A stretch of DNA of 64,000 bases, taken from NCBI GenBank assembly GCA_012295275.1, contig CM022678.1, positions 17,788,278 through 17,852,277 on the forward strand. Reading direction: 5' to 3'. Each line of letters starts with the position of its first letter. The first letter of the stretch is position 1. The stretch is from Chrysomallon squamiferum. Its lineage: Eukaryota > Mollusca > Gastropoda > Neomphalida > Peltospiridae. Made by a program: the position numbers and the translations under genes. A model generated the notes under the pieces. The model did not search any database. It was not told the DNA's origin and was given only the letters and a program-made list of their open reading frames with translations. Shown one piece after another: positions 11,836 to 25,173 of the stretch.

Positions 11836-12395
11836 ATATTATGTTTGTTCTAAAATAAAATACCATGTTCTTAAATGATTATGATGATGATAAAGTGTAA
11901 CTGATTAATAATTCTTCTCTCTCTCTCTCTGACACCCTGTTGCCAATCTGCTTTTTGTACTGGGTTGTCGTTAATAGTCATTCATTCATTTAACTTACTA
12001 ATACATCGTGGCTTTATCTTTCTCTCTTTTTACTATTCAGTATGTGTCTCTATGTGTACGTGTGTGTGTGTTTGTGTGTGTGTTTGTGTGTGTGTGTGTG
12101 GAAGGATAGTTAGAGAACCAAATAGATAAATAGATACAAAGATTCGGGACAGTCCACGTACAAACAAACAAATGCAAAGATATTAAAATATGGCTTTAGT
12201 TCAGTTATGAAGAAGCATATTATTACTTAAATACATGCTATGATTTGCGTATAATTTGAATTAAAATTGTAAATGTTAAAAGTACTAAATTTGAACCGTT
12301 ACTAAATGTTTTTAACAAATGTCAAACATCTCCGTTACGAATGCCACTTTTAGCATTACTGAACGTCACCCAGAAGTCAGTTTTCCTATTTCCGT
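11836..12395. other. Intergenic between C1q locus and nanos (tail to tail)
   Basis: Contains a CT run at about 11914-11930 and a GT run at about 12059-12100. This is the 3' flank of both convergent genes. No coding signal. Confidence 0.6.
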
Positions 12396-13263
12396 TTACT
12401 CGAAGTTCGTCATGTACCGATTATCTCCCTTCGATTTGTGACAGTGTCGAAGTGTGTGCGCATTGTCGCCCGTTGCTCGGCAATTAGGACAGACGTAATT
12501 ACGCAGGACAGGGCAGATAACTTTTCCTCGTTTATCCTTTAGCGAATGTGTCGTGTAAAATGCCCACGTTTCTCCGTTTTTCTTGCAAAACGCGCAAACT
12601 ACGCTCGGTGCTGTTTCGGCATTCAAGACACGTAGCTCTTCCTGGCTAAGCTTTTTCATCCAGTCTACTAATGCCACGAAATCCTCGTTGAACTTCGCTG
12701 ATGTCGTAGGTGGTAGGTCCAAAGACGACGTTGTCGCCAGAATTTCGTCGCAAGTTGTCGAAAAACTGAAAATAAAAGGTTTAAAAAAACCCCACAATTA
12801 TCATGTATCACAATTATAACAAATATTAAAAGTTGCTATTTTTAGATATATATATTTCCTGGATGTCTGCACAGAAAGACACACCCGCACACACACAGGT
12901 ATACGCACATGCAGACGAACACTGTCTTCGAATTACTAACGACCCCCCTCCAAAAAAAAAGAAGGTATTTTCAAAATATTTAGCAAAATAGTATCAAGGT
13001 TATTATAATAATAATTACAACAAAAGCAACTACCACTACAAAAAACAAAACAAAAAAAAACCTGTTTCAATAACAATAATAATTATAATGATAACTGTAA
13101 TGCCAACAACATAAATAAAAGGAAAAAAAAAATAATAATAATAATAACGACAACAACATATTAACAGTAGAAGTAATAATAACACTAACACAATAATTTA
13201 TTGATAAGCATCATGACTGTAAGAATATATCTGATAGTATACATATTTGTATACATATTAATT

Positions 13264-13309
<46 letters not shown>

Positions 13310-14005
13310 CATTCTAACTTACGGCTGTTCTGTTGATTTAATGGACCTTTCGTGAACTGAAAACGACGTTTCCGATCTAACTGGAATTAATTCCATAGTA
13401 ACAGGATCGAAATCAATTTTAATGTCAGTTTGTAGCGTTTGTGGTTGCCTAGCATTATCTTTGACGTTATCCCTGACGTTAAAATCACATTCAGAATGTT
13501 CATTCTTGCACGTCATTTTATCTGAAGACGTCGTAGCTGTTGCAAATTCACCGGACGAGGCATCACAGTATAACTCTTGGAACGGCGTGGCAACGTTTCT
13601 AAGTCTGGTTTGAGAAAGTTTAGAGAGCGTGGTCCTTTCTTCTTTCAAAACTGGCGTTGGTAAAATGGCGAATGATTTCAGAGCAGCATGTTTCCATGGC
13701 GATGACCTGTCTTGGCGCTCTTTCGTCGTCATAGGTAGGTCAGACTGTGTACTACTGCTGCACGATGACCACGGCTGCGTGATGGGTGCATTCGTTTCTC
13801 GTTTCTTAAATGACGTTGTTGGTCGATTTGTTGTCGTTGTTGCCTGACCCGAAATACCAGGAAAGGATGGTGTTGTAGTCCGTGTCGTGGACGTTTGCTC
13901 AAGGCTGGAATCGTCAGCAGCAGGCCCAGCTTCTGAATTATGACAGCGTGGGAAAAGAATGCTTGAAAAATTTAAATATTTACCCCAAGTTTTATATTCA
14001 GTCAT
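12396..14005 (-). CDS. nanos: Nanos homologue, RNA-binding translational repressor
   Basis: Two exons, 13323-14005 and 12396-12765, joined in phase 2 (donor GTAAGT, acceptor ttattttcag), give 350 residues. The C-terminal domain has two CCHC zinc fingers: C285, C288, H301, C312 and C320, C323, H331, C336, with the family signatures SLKD, CPVLR and ATGDNAHT. The N-terminus (residues 4-17: Y, W, Y, then a hydrophobic run) matches the NOT1-interacting motif of animal Nanos proteins. The middle is Ser/Thr-rich and looks disordered. Known role: with Pumilio, Nanos binds target mRNAs and recruits CCR4-NOT to repress them in germ cells and early embryos. Small oddities are Arg324 where Gly is usual and His337 where Pro usually follows the last Cys. 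The start is the first ATG and places the NOT1 motif at the very N-terminus. Confidence 0.92.
12766..13322 (-). other. Nanos intron with AAT and TA microsatellites
   Basis: The intron between the two nanos coding exons has GT-AG ends on the minus strand. It holds CA-rich and AAT-rich sequence and a (TA)n run at about 13268-13303. Nothing else is recognised. Confidence 0.85.
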
Positions 14006-15663
14006 TTTAAATGCGTCTGTGTTCGTATTATCAGTTCGTCAGTAATTAAAAATAATCGGAAACTTCTCAAGAGTTTCGTCAGTTCCATTAAATTTTCGGG
14101 GTGAGGAAAAAAGCTTTTAAAATATATATATATCTATAATTATTAAAAAATATATATATACTTTTGTATTTATAATTATTTATTAAAACACTTACAGAGA
14201 CCAGATTTGCCTGTATATAACATAAATGTTTGCTGTACAGATACAACTGATATAATATTCACTAACGAAACACCCCTTCGTCAGTTTTGAAACATCGGCC
14301 TTGGGTATTGGAATGACTGAAGATAAACTGGCGTCCTGCAATAGTCTAATACACAAGATCAAACCAATGTTTAATATCCATCCTCCTCTTTGAAAACCTT
14401 TGTTAAGCACGTTGACCGTCAACAGATATCGAAAAACAAGAATCTTAAACGCAATACAAAGATTTAAATTGGTGAACTTTTAAATAGAGAACTTTTATTT
14501 TGTAACTAATTTTCTGTAATAAAGTCTATTAAAAAAAGAAATTTATAATAAACAAATAAATAAAATAAAATAAAATAAAATAAATTTCAGATTATTTTCC
14601 CGTGAAGAAAGACAGTATATTTTCTCCGTGTTATGAATTAAGTTGTATTACGAAGTTAGATTCCTGGATTCAGAACACGATATGTCGCGAACAGAAAAAT
14701 AATAACTTACAGAGGTACCAAACTAGACTTACGGTAATACTTAATGTTTATTAGGGAGAGAAACAGTGGATTTAAAAAAAAGGTTAAAAAATACAGCAAC
14801 AACAAAACATCAACAAATAAACAAACAGAAACGTGTGTGTGTGTGAGTGTGTGTGTGTGCTCACACATATATTAGAAATATTTTTTGAAGATCTTAATTT
14901 TTGACGGTCCTCTGATATATTGTTCTTTCGTTGTTTTATTTGTTTCTGAAGAAAAAATATAATAATAATAACAACTTAAGTAAACAGTTCCTAAAACTTT
15001 CATAATTACTTCAGCAATATGACAAATATTACAGTTTTAATACTGATGCACAATATGGGCGCATTTTAGTTTGATACGTTTTTATTTAGGTACGTTTTGA
15101 AAAACTTCCGCCAGAGTACCTGAATCTTGCGAGCCTCAGCTGAAATCGAAGGAAGTGGCGCTATTTTCGTTGATACCTCTCTGATATTTATAGCTTGATC
15201 GACTGGAATAACTTAGTCATATCGTAGTTATGCAAAAAATATAATCATTGATGTATGTCCATGGTAAATATTTATATTCTTTTGCAAATTTATAGTTTAA
15301 AGGAAGAATCAGGCGATTGGTTGGGACAAAACAACAAATGCACGATTACTAAATAACACGGGAACATGAATTCTTGTTATAATATTAATACATATAATTT
15401 AACGGCTGAATGAATGTATTCTGACAAATACAATATTTGTACAAGATGATTACTACAGGTAGATATTAGTGTGATAGTATCACATCTGAACTTGCCATTA
15501 AGATTTTACGTGGGTTTTTTTAATATTGTTTTTGACGCATGAATACAATTATATATTACATAGACAAAAATGTTTATACATTTTTTTTTTTTTTTTTTCA
15601 CTTTCTGGTAATGATGAAATACATGACATTTATCTTGTATTATTTTTTTCTTCTAAATTTATA

Positions 15664-15694
<31 letters not shown>

Positions 15695-15916
15695 TGTTTA
15701 GATAGTATCTTTGCCTATATTTGTAAGTGTAAATTATACTGAAGTTATTAATGTCACATTAAACAAACAACCAAAAAACGACAGTAACAATAACAAACAT
15801 TTATAACAAAATGTTAATAAAATTTAAAAAAAAATGTAATAACAATACTTCATGTTCGCTATCTTAGGGATATACAATGTAATAATATAATATTTATAAC
15901 ATCAAAAAAAAAAAAA

Positions 15917-15961
<45 letters not shown>

Positions 15962-16421
15962 TTATGAATAAATAAATAAATAAAAAATAATAATATAAAC
16001 AAATGTGACAAATTATAGTCCAGCAATGCTTACACATATAAAGGGTTACAGATTAATACACATGGTGTAGGAAATGCATGAACATGGATACTGAATCATG
16101 GGTTTAGTAGCATTTTTAGGATATTAAGCTTTGCAAATATTCATATTTCTTTTATCACAGTTTCAATTTTGATGCCATTTCTATAGCATATGTAGCTGCA
16201 AATTTGTGTATAATTAAATATTTTGTTCTACCTGAAAATTTCAAGAATAATTTACTAACTACTTCGATTTGAGGGTCTGGAACAATTTTAAAAATGATCT
16301 TATGTTCATGATTTTCTTTTCTTTTAGAGTTATTAATATATGGAGAGATGGAGTGAGAGAGAGCAAGAGAGAGATATCTGTTTGTGTGTTTATATAATAT
16401 GTGTGAATGTGTGGGTATATA

Positions 16422-16460
<39 letters not shown>

Positions 16461-16718
16461 ATAAAAATCAGAGAATTATATTTTAAGTTATTACAAACAC
16501 TGTTTGTTGTGTTAAAGATCTCTACATTTTTGAGAATTACTATAATGTGTGATTTTGTATTTGCAGCTGGAAAAAAAATAAAAAATAAAAAAATAAACAG
16601 AAGAATTCAGCCTGGATGGTCAGATTAAGAATTAAAAATCAAACAAAACAGAAAAAATGTCTTTAAAGAGATAAAAAAAGAGAAAAAAAGAGTTTTTACA
16701 CATTATTTCTGATATACC
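14006..16718. other. Intergenic / 5' flank of nanos; microsatellites
   Basis: Upstream of nanos a TATA-like CTATAAATATC is read on the minus strand near 15187-15197. Candidate donors lie near 15111 and 14196, so a distant 5' UTR exon is possible but unproven. Repeats: (ATT)n about 15663-15694, (GT)n about 15930-15958, (TA)n about 16424-16458. An acceptor (tttgtatttgcag) near 16566 may start the last exon of the zinc-finger ORF that follows. No other coding signal. Confidence 0.45.
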
Positions 16719-17207
16719 ATGATGAATTCATCCGGGAAGAAACGTGTGGCGACTCACATAGGCGAGAAACCATTCATCTGCGGCGTTTGTGAGAAGACTT
16801 TCTCAAGAAGTTCCAATCTGAAAAATCACATGCGCACTCACGGAGGGGACCCGTTCAAGTGCGGCGTCTGCGCCGCGTGCTTTTCTCAAAGCGACTACTT
16901 GAAACTTCACATGAAGGTTCACACGGGTGAAAAACTCTTCAAATGCGTGAGCTGTGAGAAGCTCTTTTCAGAGCCGTCTAACATGAAGATGCCGATGAAA
17001 ATTAAGAAAGGTGAAGAACCTGAAAAATGCACAAGCTGTGCCAGGTGTTTTGACGAGGCAGGCGACAAAAAAACTGCCGTTAAAATCCAAACTGGCGAGA
17101 AACTTTATAAATGTGCAAGTTGTGAAAAACGTTTCCTAGATCCTGATAATTTGAAAATTCATTCAAAGATTCATTCTGGTGAAAGACTTTTTAAATGTGT
17201 GAGTTAG
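16719..17207 (+). CDS. Degenerate C2H2 zinc-finger protein, 162 residues
   Basis: The ATG at 16719 opens a frame with five finger units separated by GEK-type linkers. Fingers 1 and 2 are intact, and finger 5 has all Cys and His ligands. Finger 3 keeps its cysteines but has lost both histidines (Met-Pro-Met-Lys-Ile-Lys in their place), and finger 4 has also lost both. The frame stops directly after the first Cys of a sixth unit. Such arrays normally bind DNA in the nucleus. With two dead fingers, a cut sixth unit and a short length this looks like a gene in decay or a young pseudogene. The 5' part of the gene is not recognised. Confidence 0.6.
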   Translation: MMNSSGKKRVATHIGEKPFICGVCEKTFSRSSNLKNHMRTHGGDPFKCGVCAACFSQSDYLKLHMKVHTGEKLFKCVSCEKLFSEPSNMKMPMKIKKGEEPEKCTSCARCFDEAGDKKTAVKIQTGEKLYKCASCEKRFLDPDNLKIHSKIHSGERLFKCVS

Positions 17208-17211
17208 CTAA

Positions 17212-17247
<36 letters not shown>

Positions 17248-17736
17248 TTATTTTATTTTTTTTCAGGACAAAATAATGTTAAAATTCATCTTGATGAGAG
17301 CAAGTTAGTGATAATGTTTAGAAATATGGGATATGTTTCAAATAGTTTCTAGTTCAGAACAAACCAAATTGTCACACAATAATTAGTACCAAAATAGAAC
17401 TCTTTAAATATTTGTTTTTTTTTTTGCATAATGTGTTTGTGGAAAATATTTCAAACTGTATATAACAAACTGTGAAATGTCATGCTGCGACACAATGAAG
17501 AATTTTTTAAAAGTGATGTAAAAATATTTCTTGAAAATTGTAGTTATTAGAAAATATTTTAAAAATAAAAAAATTTGATTTTTTTTTGGTGTTTTTCTTG
17601 GTGGGGTAATTTCTATTTGACAGTGTTATTCACATGATTAAAGGCTTTATTGTTAATTGTGAAGAAATTAAAATATCGAAATATGATGAAGGTGTTTAAT
17701 AAAACCTAAAAGGTTTGAGTAAAACTATAAGATATG

Positions 17737-18600
17737 ACTGACATTTTGAGAATGTGTCTTTCAGAAAATGTTTTTGATTTGAATTTTAAGGTTATGACTG
17801 ACATTTTGAGAATATATTCTGATAATAACTAACTGGGAATATCATGTCTTTCAGAAAATGATTTTATTTTCAATTTTAAAGTTATGACTGACATTTTGAG
17901 AATATATTCTGATAATAACTGAGAATATCGTGTCTTTCAGAAAATGATTTTATTTTCAATTTTAAGGTTATGACTGACATTTTGAGAATATATTCTGATA
18001 ATAACTGAGAATATCGTGTCTTTCAGAAAATGATTTTATTTTCAATTTTAAGGTTATCACTGACATTTTGAGAATATATTCTGATAATAACTAACTGAGA
18101 ATATCATGTCTTTCAGAAAATGTTTTTATTTTCAATTTTAAGGTTATCACTGACATTTTGAGAATATATTCTGATAATAACTAACTGAGAATATCATGTC
18201 TTTCAGAAAATGTTTTTATTTTCAATTTTAAGGTTATCACTGACATTTTGAGGATATATTCTGATAATAACTAACTGAGAATATCATGTCTTTCAGAAAA
18301 TGTTTTTATTTTCAATTTTAAGGTTATCACTGACATTTTGAGAATATATTCTGATAATAACTAACTGAGAATATCATGTCTTTCAGAAAATGTTTTTATT
18401 TTCAATTTTAAGGTTATCACTGACATTTTGAGGATATATTCTGATAATAACTAACTGAGAATATCATGTCTTTCAGAAAATGTTTTTATTTTCAATTTTA
18501 AGGTTATCACTGACATTTTGAGGATATATTCTGATAATAACTCAATAAGTGGCTAACTGAGAATATCACGTCTTTCAGAAAATGTTTTTGATTTGAATTT
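17737..18600 (+). repeat. Tandem array, about 90-bp unit, roughly ten copies
   Basis: The unit begins near TGACATTTTGAGAATATATTC and ends in TTCAATTTTAAGGTTATCAC. The later copies have an exact 90-base period. The early copies are shorter (about 80-86 bases) because CTAA or a longer piece is missing, and the first and last copies are more diverged. Each unit carries tgtctttcag, which looks like a splice acceptor. Confidence 0.93.
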
Positions 18601-19749
18601 TAATGTGACTGCTTTAGTTGTGAGCTTCTGTTTTATGCTTACAGAGATTTGAATAAAAAGAAAATCTATTTTGTATTCTTTCTTTTCTTTTATATTTTTT
18701 ATATTTTATATACAATTATATATTTGTTGGTTTTTTTTTTTTTTTTTGCCCATATTGGAAAACAATCTCCAACAATATTTAATTCATATTCTAAATGAGA
18801 GAGAAAGAGAGAGAAAGGAATTATTTTATTTCATATTTTGTTTATTTATTAGCCATTAATAACAGAGAAATCTTTGGAAATAATATCTCTCTCTTGTTAT
18901 TTATATTATTGATGTGTTGTTGTTAGAAACAAAAAACATAACAAGAAATAAAATATAATGACACAAAACAACAAACAAACAAAAACCCCAAGAAAACTAA
19001 CAACAAGGCTCTGTTATTAACATATATCATTTATTCCTGTAAATGATTTCTAAGTGTAAAAAGTTATCACATCAGAATCTGTTATGAGATTTGAAAGAAA
19101 AAACAATAACATCCATTTTGTTCAACTTTAAAATTAATTTCTTTGTGACCGCTATTTGTCTTATTTAGAAATTTGTAAAGGTTCTCTTTAAAATAAAATT
19201 GAAATACCATTTTTTTGCATGAACACACATGCAATTGTGTGTGTGTGTGGTATAAAATAGATAAGTTGTATACTTACAAAAATAGACATTTATTATAAAA
19301 TTGTATAACTACAAAAATAATTCATATAAAATTTATAAAAGTTTGGAGTTTATTTCTGTGTATAATTAATTATAAACAAATTCATGAAATTCAAACAGAC
19401 ATAAATGCAAAGACTAGCAACAGCAACACACAAAATAAACTTGATAAAAAAAAAAGTACCATAAAAATCCCTCTGAGCATATTTATAGCTTGAAAATGAT
19501 TTCAAACAATTTCAAACAAAAATTCTTTTTAAGAAACATTCAAAACAGTGATAGAAATGGCATTTAGGAACTAGGGTATGCTAAGGTACCTGAGACAGAA
19601 GCTGGAAAGCAGGTACATGTGTTATAAACCCTCCATCAAATTATCTTTAACATGGCAATTGTCAAGGCCATTTTGAGCCTGTCTACGAGGGGTATGATGA
19701 TTACATCATACTGTATCAGAAGCGGAGTCAGATAAACATAGTTAAATAA

Positions 19750-20045
19750 TGATATATATGTGGCTAAAATAAAATACTTTTCAGATCATTGTTCATACAA
19801 TTGTATATATGGCTAAAATAAAATACTTTTCAGATCATTATTCATACAATTGTATATATGGCTAAAATAAAATACTTTTCAGATCATTGTTCATACAATT
19901 GTATATATGGCTAAAATAAAATAATTTTCAGATCATTGTTCATACAATTGTATATATGGCTAAAATAAAATAATTTTCGATCAATATTCATACAGATATA
20001 TATGTGCCTAAAATAAAATACTTTTCAGATCATTGTTCATACAAT
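19750..20045 (+). repeat. Tandem array, about 49-bp unit, six copies
   Basis: The unit contains ATATGGCTAAAATAAAATAC and then TTTTCAGATCATTGTTCATAC with a 49-base period. Copies differ by a few substitutions (TAATTTTC for TACTTTTC, GTGCC for ATGGC). Confidence 0.9.
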
Positions 20046-20798
20046 TATTAAGAATAATAATAGTGTACAGCATACAATTTTTCTTCAACTTCGCTGTATA
20101 TACTATACTGTGTAATAAAAAATGTACATGTTAATTGCTAAAATCTTGAGCAAAGACAGACAATCAATATCTCTGACTCCATTCTGAGAAACACCAGTTT
20201 CTGCATAACCCTTCTTCCACCATTCCCATCACTGAATTAAAATACCTAGATACAGTCACAAGAATCAAGTGGTTTCAGTTTTAAAATAGAAAACTAAACA
20301 TTCATATAAAAATTATTAGTTATTAAAAATAATAATTCATAGAAAATTTATAACATTTATAGAGTAAGTTTCCATGCATGAATAGTAACAAATAAATAAA
20401 TGTGTAAAGTACAAACAAAAATATAAAATTCAAAAGTTCAAAAATAGCACACACAAAAGCAAGATGGTAAAATTACTATAACAATGTTCAAGTAAGTTCG
20501 TGGCCTGAAAAATCATGAAGCTAGAGAAAACCTTTCACCTCAAAATATCTGATTAATAAATCTTTCAAAATCTTGTGGTTTAAAGTTTTATAATTACAAA
20601 AATGATTTAAAATATTTTTACATGATGAAAATCTCTTGATATTCATTTCAGTGTAACATCACATGACATTTCTAGTGATTTCCATTGGATAAACAATTAC
20701 AATATATTTAAAATGAATTAAAAGTTCCTGTTCCTTCAAAAACAAAGGCAAAATGCAGATGGTTTGTTCTGAGGTTTTTTTTTTTATAAAACTATCAG

Positions 20799-21503
20799 TT
20801 AATCAACATTCAGTTTTTTGAAAGTGCCAGGAAGTGTTTCTGTAGCATCTTGTTTCCCTTTACTGGAACTTTTCAGTGTCATGTCAACCATTCCAAATTT
20901 CAAGTCTTCTACAAATTCCTCCTCTGAATTTAAGAGAACCTCTGCCCAATCCTAAAATGTAAATATTATGAATTTTAATAAATAAATAAATAACAATAAA
21001 ATAATGAACACATTATGCACATCTTAAAGTAGGACAAAACAAATTAATTACTTGGAAAACAGGGCCACAGAAAAGTGTTTTATAAATACACCAATCAAAA
21101 TAAAGCTAAGAAACAAAATAACACTTTTTATGCTACTCCAATCAGAATCGAGCTAAGAGTTTTTTTTTTTTTAGGAGTACACCAATCAGAATGTAGGTAA
21201 GAAAAAGTGGATTCTACTCTCCTGCAGAAGAATATTTTCTTTCACGCTGGTTACTAAATTGACTGACGGACTTTTACAAATTCTACAGAAATTGCTGACA
21301 TTTCTTACCTTGTTACTAAAAGGTGGCGCTTTGCCGCCGCCATATTCCTCAGGTAGATACTCTTCATCAACAAATTCACGCAGTTCCTCCATTCTGTTCC
21401 CATGGAAATGAAGCTAAGAAGAAATTAAGCAAAATAAATAAATAAAAGTCATTTTAAAAAATAAAATAGGAGGAGCAATATTTTGTACCTTATATACAAC
21501 AAA

Positions 21504-21544
<41 letters not shown>

Positions 21545-24497
21545 ACTAAAATTTAAAAATAATAATAAAATAATAACAAAAAACCCATTAAATTAAATCA
21601 GATTACAACAAAATATAAATAACGAAAAATATAAATAAAACTATAAATAAAAATATCAATAAAAGTAGATGTCTGCGTATGACCATATATGTAAAGGAAA
21701 AAGTTTAAAATAATAAAATTGAAAGTAAAACGAAAATGTAAAATTAATGGTACCTTATAAAGTGGTTCAAAATCTCACAATACAAATATTGATCAACATA
21801 CTTAGCATAATGCTATTTAAAGTGCACATCTGGAGATGCAAATTTTTTTTTTTGAAACTATGCAATTGTGCCATCACAAATAAACTTTTAACTTACCCTT
21901 TCAAGGATCTTTTTTGACATGAACGGTTTAATGATTGTGAAAATGGTATCGAAAAATCCTGGTTCATTGATGTAATGGATGCCTTTAAACCTAGCTGGAA
22001 ATGCATCCTGCACAGACAAATTGTATTGTTATCAAAACAAAAGAGTCTAAAACATATCAAACTGTATTTGAGTTAGAAGTGATAGCTAAAATTATTCTGT
22101 AGATAGCAGTTAAGAGAAATTGAAATTTCAGTCAATTTAAATTGAGCCAGAACAAATCTAAGTATATACATTGAAGTTTATACATCATTACAGATAAGAA
22201 ATAAGTATAAGTATAAATGATAACATTGATATCTCAAGTAAGAGATAAATAAATAATAAGTATAAATAATAATACTGATATTTCAGAAAACAAATAAATA
22301 GTAAGCATAAATGATAATATTAATATCTCAAGTAAGTAATATTTAATAAGATAAATATTAGTACATATAAAAAATATTAAAAATGACATCTCAAGTAAGA
22401 AATAAGTACTAGTTAATAAGAAAAGTAACAAGCATAAGTGATAATAGTGGAATCTCAGAATTATTTAAAAAAAATAACAGTTAATCTGAAAAGCTATATA
22501 TGTAAAAAACAATAACACTCCTATCCCAAATGAAGTTAATAGGAAAAATAATACATACAAATGATAATATTGATATCCCATGAAAGAAATAAGTAATAGA
22601 TAATAAGTAAAGAGAAAAATGACAGTACTACACGACACAGAATAAAGCTAACTGATAAAAGCTATCACCTGAAATAAACCAGTCATTGTCCTAGCGTATG
22701 TAGGAGTCACTTGTTTGGCATGATTCCAGGTAACACCTGCCAAATCCATGAACATTCTCAGACCATACACCTGTGTTGCTTCTTCCTGAAACACAAATGA
22801 ACCATTCTGAGCAAAACTTCAACATCTCAGCTTAAATATTTAACATACGTAACAACAGATGTATGTATTTTTCTACCTACACCACAAACAGAGATTATGT
22901 AAATCTTAATTTGAAAGATTAACCATTAGGTGTAGAAAACTATATATATATATATATATTTGAAGATATAATGTTAACATAGTTTATGTAATTTAAACTA
23001 CAAAACTAACTGGTGTTTATTACATTACATAATAAAAAATTAATAATATATTAACCAAAACACATGATAAAATGTTATATAATGTTATCTGCAGAGAATT
23101 TACTACAGAGATGAGCAGTTTGCTTAATGTAAGAATCATGTAGAATGAATTGAAGATTTTTGTTAGCTGAACTCATTTTTTTTTATCTGTTTTTATTATT
23201 AGGTACATATTTTGATATAAAATACAATACAGAATTTATAAGTAATTTGTCACTACTAGTTTAAACATTACAAGGAAACTATTACATTTTTATATTTTTA
23301 TTATTACATACATACTTTGTTACAAAATTGTATATATAAATTATAAAAGTTGTTGCACTATCGATTTATAAAACATAAAATATTAATTTTAAAAGTTATT
23401 TGTAAAAAAACAATTTATTAATTTCGTTATTAACACTGAAAATTGTTTTTGAATTTTGTTTTCATTTTTTTTACCTGTATCATTTTGGCAACAGTCATTA
23501 AGTTTGTTCTGAACATATACCAGATGTCATACTGTTCAGGATTCCACTTACCTGCAAATCAAAATAATTCGCTTAGTTGTAAATTACCACATTAAATTGA
23601 TCCTAAAACACTAAAATACTAAAAATAATCATTTGACATATAATTATGCGATTGTTTAGAATTTTTTATTGTTATTGTAATTGCATGATACATTTTTATT
23701 TATCAATTTATTTATTATTATTTTCTTTCTTTGAGTAAATTTAAAAAAAAAAAACATCCTTGTTTCCAAAATATACTTGTCTTTCATTACAATAAATAAA
23801 TAAATAAATAAATAATAAAATTAGATAAATTTAAACGTTTTACAAAGTTTTTAAAGTACATTCAGGCTGAAATCTCACTATAATACTGTTTTCCTTACTA
23901 GACGAATCTGATCAAAAGAGGCATTTTTATTTTCATCTTCTACCTTTTTTTTATTTTATTTATTTATTTATTATTATTTTTTAACACTGTAAATAAATTA
24001 AAAATACAAAAACTCTTTCCGCTTTGAAGACATAATCCGTGTTATTTTCACTTTATTCTTTTACGAATACGTAAATACAATAATTTACAATTGAAAAATT
24101 TAACAAACCAATTTTTTGATTAACTATATGATTTTGATAACGATACCGTGTTTATTTTATTTATTTATTTTATTTATTTTATTTATTTTATTTATTATTA
24201 TTGTTGTTTACCTGGTCTAAATATCATAATTTGAGCGCCATCTTTGCCTCTGTGGTCTAATACCCCTGTGACGCCATCTTCTAGTGGCTGTCTGATGTAG
24301 GACGGTTTCATCGTGGCAAACAAATCCGAATTTTCGAATTTGGTTTTATAAAAATTCATCACTAGTTCGAAGGCTCTCTCCTGGTCGAACTTTCGACATC
24401 GAAGAAATTGCAGAAGAAACGCATTGTCGGTACGTGCTTTTAGTCCTTTACAAAAGCATGAATGGATTAATAATAACAACAATATCAATAACAACAA

Positions 24498-24541
<44 letters not shown>

Positions 24542-25142
24542 ATAATAATAATAATAATAATGATAATAATAATAATAATAATTATTATTATTATTATTAT
24601 TATTATAACAATCAAAGAAAGGACAATAAAATAAATAAATAAATAAAAACAAATAAAAATAATATATTTTTTTTAAAAGTGGCCAGCGAAATATTTTAAT
24701 ATATATATGCCTAAAATAATATTTTAAATTTTGGATTTCTTTAAAAGAAAAAGGTTTGTGTAGCCAAAAATGCCTGCCATTTTTAATTTTACATTTTCAT
24801 CATAAAATAAAAAACAGATCAGGTTAGGTGGATCGTTGGCATAGCAACACATTTATAGCAAACGTAATAGCTGAAATGGAAAGGAAGATCATCTTTAACT
24901 CAATTAAATAAATAAATGAATAAATAAATAAATAAATTCAGATCAAATTTTTCAATGAATAAATAAGCATAGCATTGAAATAATCAAATATGACATTATT
25001 AAATTTATTTATTTAATTATAAAATCTCCTTATTTCGACTAGATAAAAGTAAAATATTTTTAAATTTCAAATAATAAAGATCGTTGTGACATCATATTGT
25101 CTTGCATTAAGTAAACCCCCAAAAAAAAAAAAAAAAAAAAAA

Positions 25143-25173
<31 letters not shown>

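Larger units (their letters stand above)
17208..20798. other. Intergenic with two tandem arrays
   Basis: After an ATT microsatellite (17214-17248) the region holds a 90-bp array (17737-18600) and a 49-bp array (19750-20045), listed separately. Otherwise it is A+T-rich with no exon structure. Confidence 0.6.

Noticed and set aside
14192-14422. 76-codon minus-strand frame upstream of nanos, ending at a good GTAAGT donor
   Set aside because: No domain and no acceptor evidence for joining it in frame with nanos, whose own ATG and NOT1 motif are complete. A 5' UTR exon is possible but not shown.
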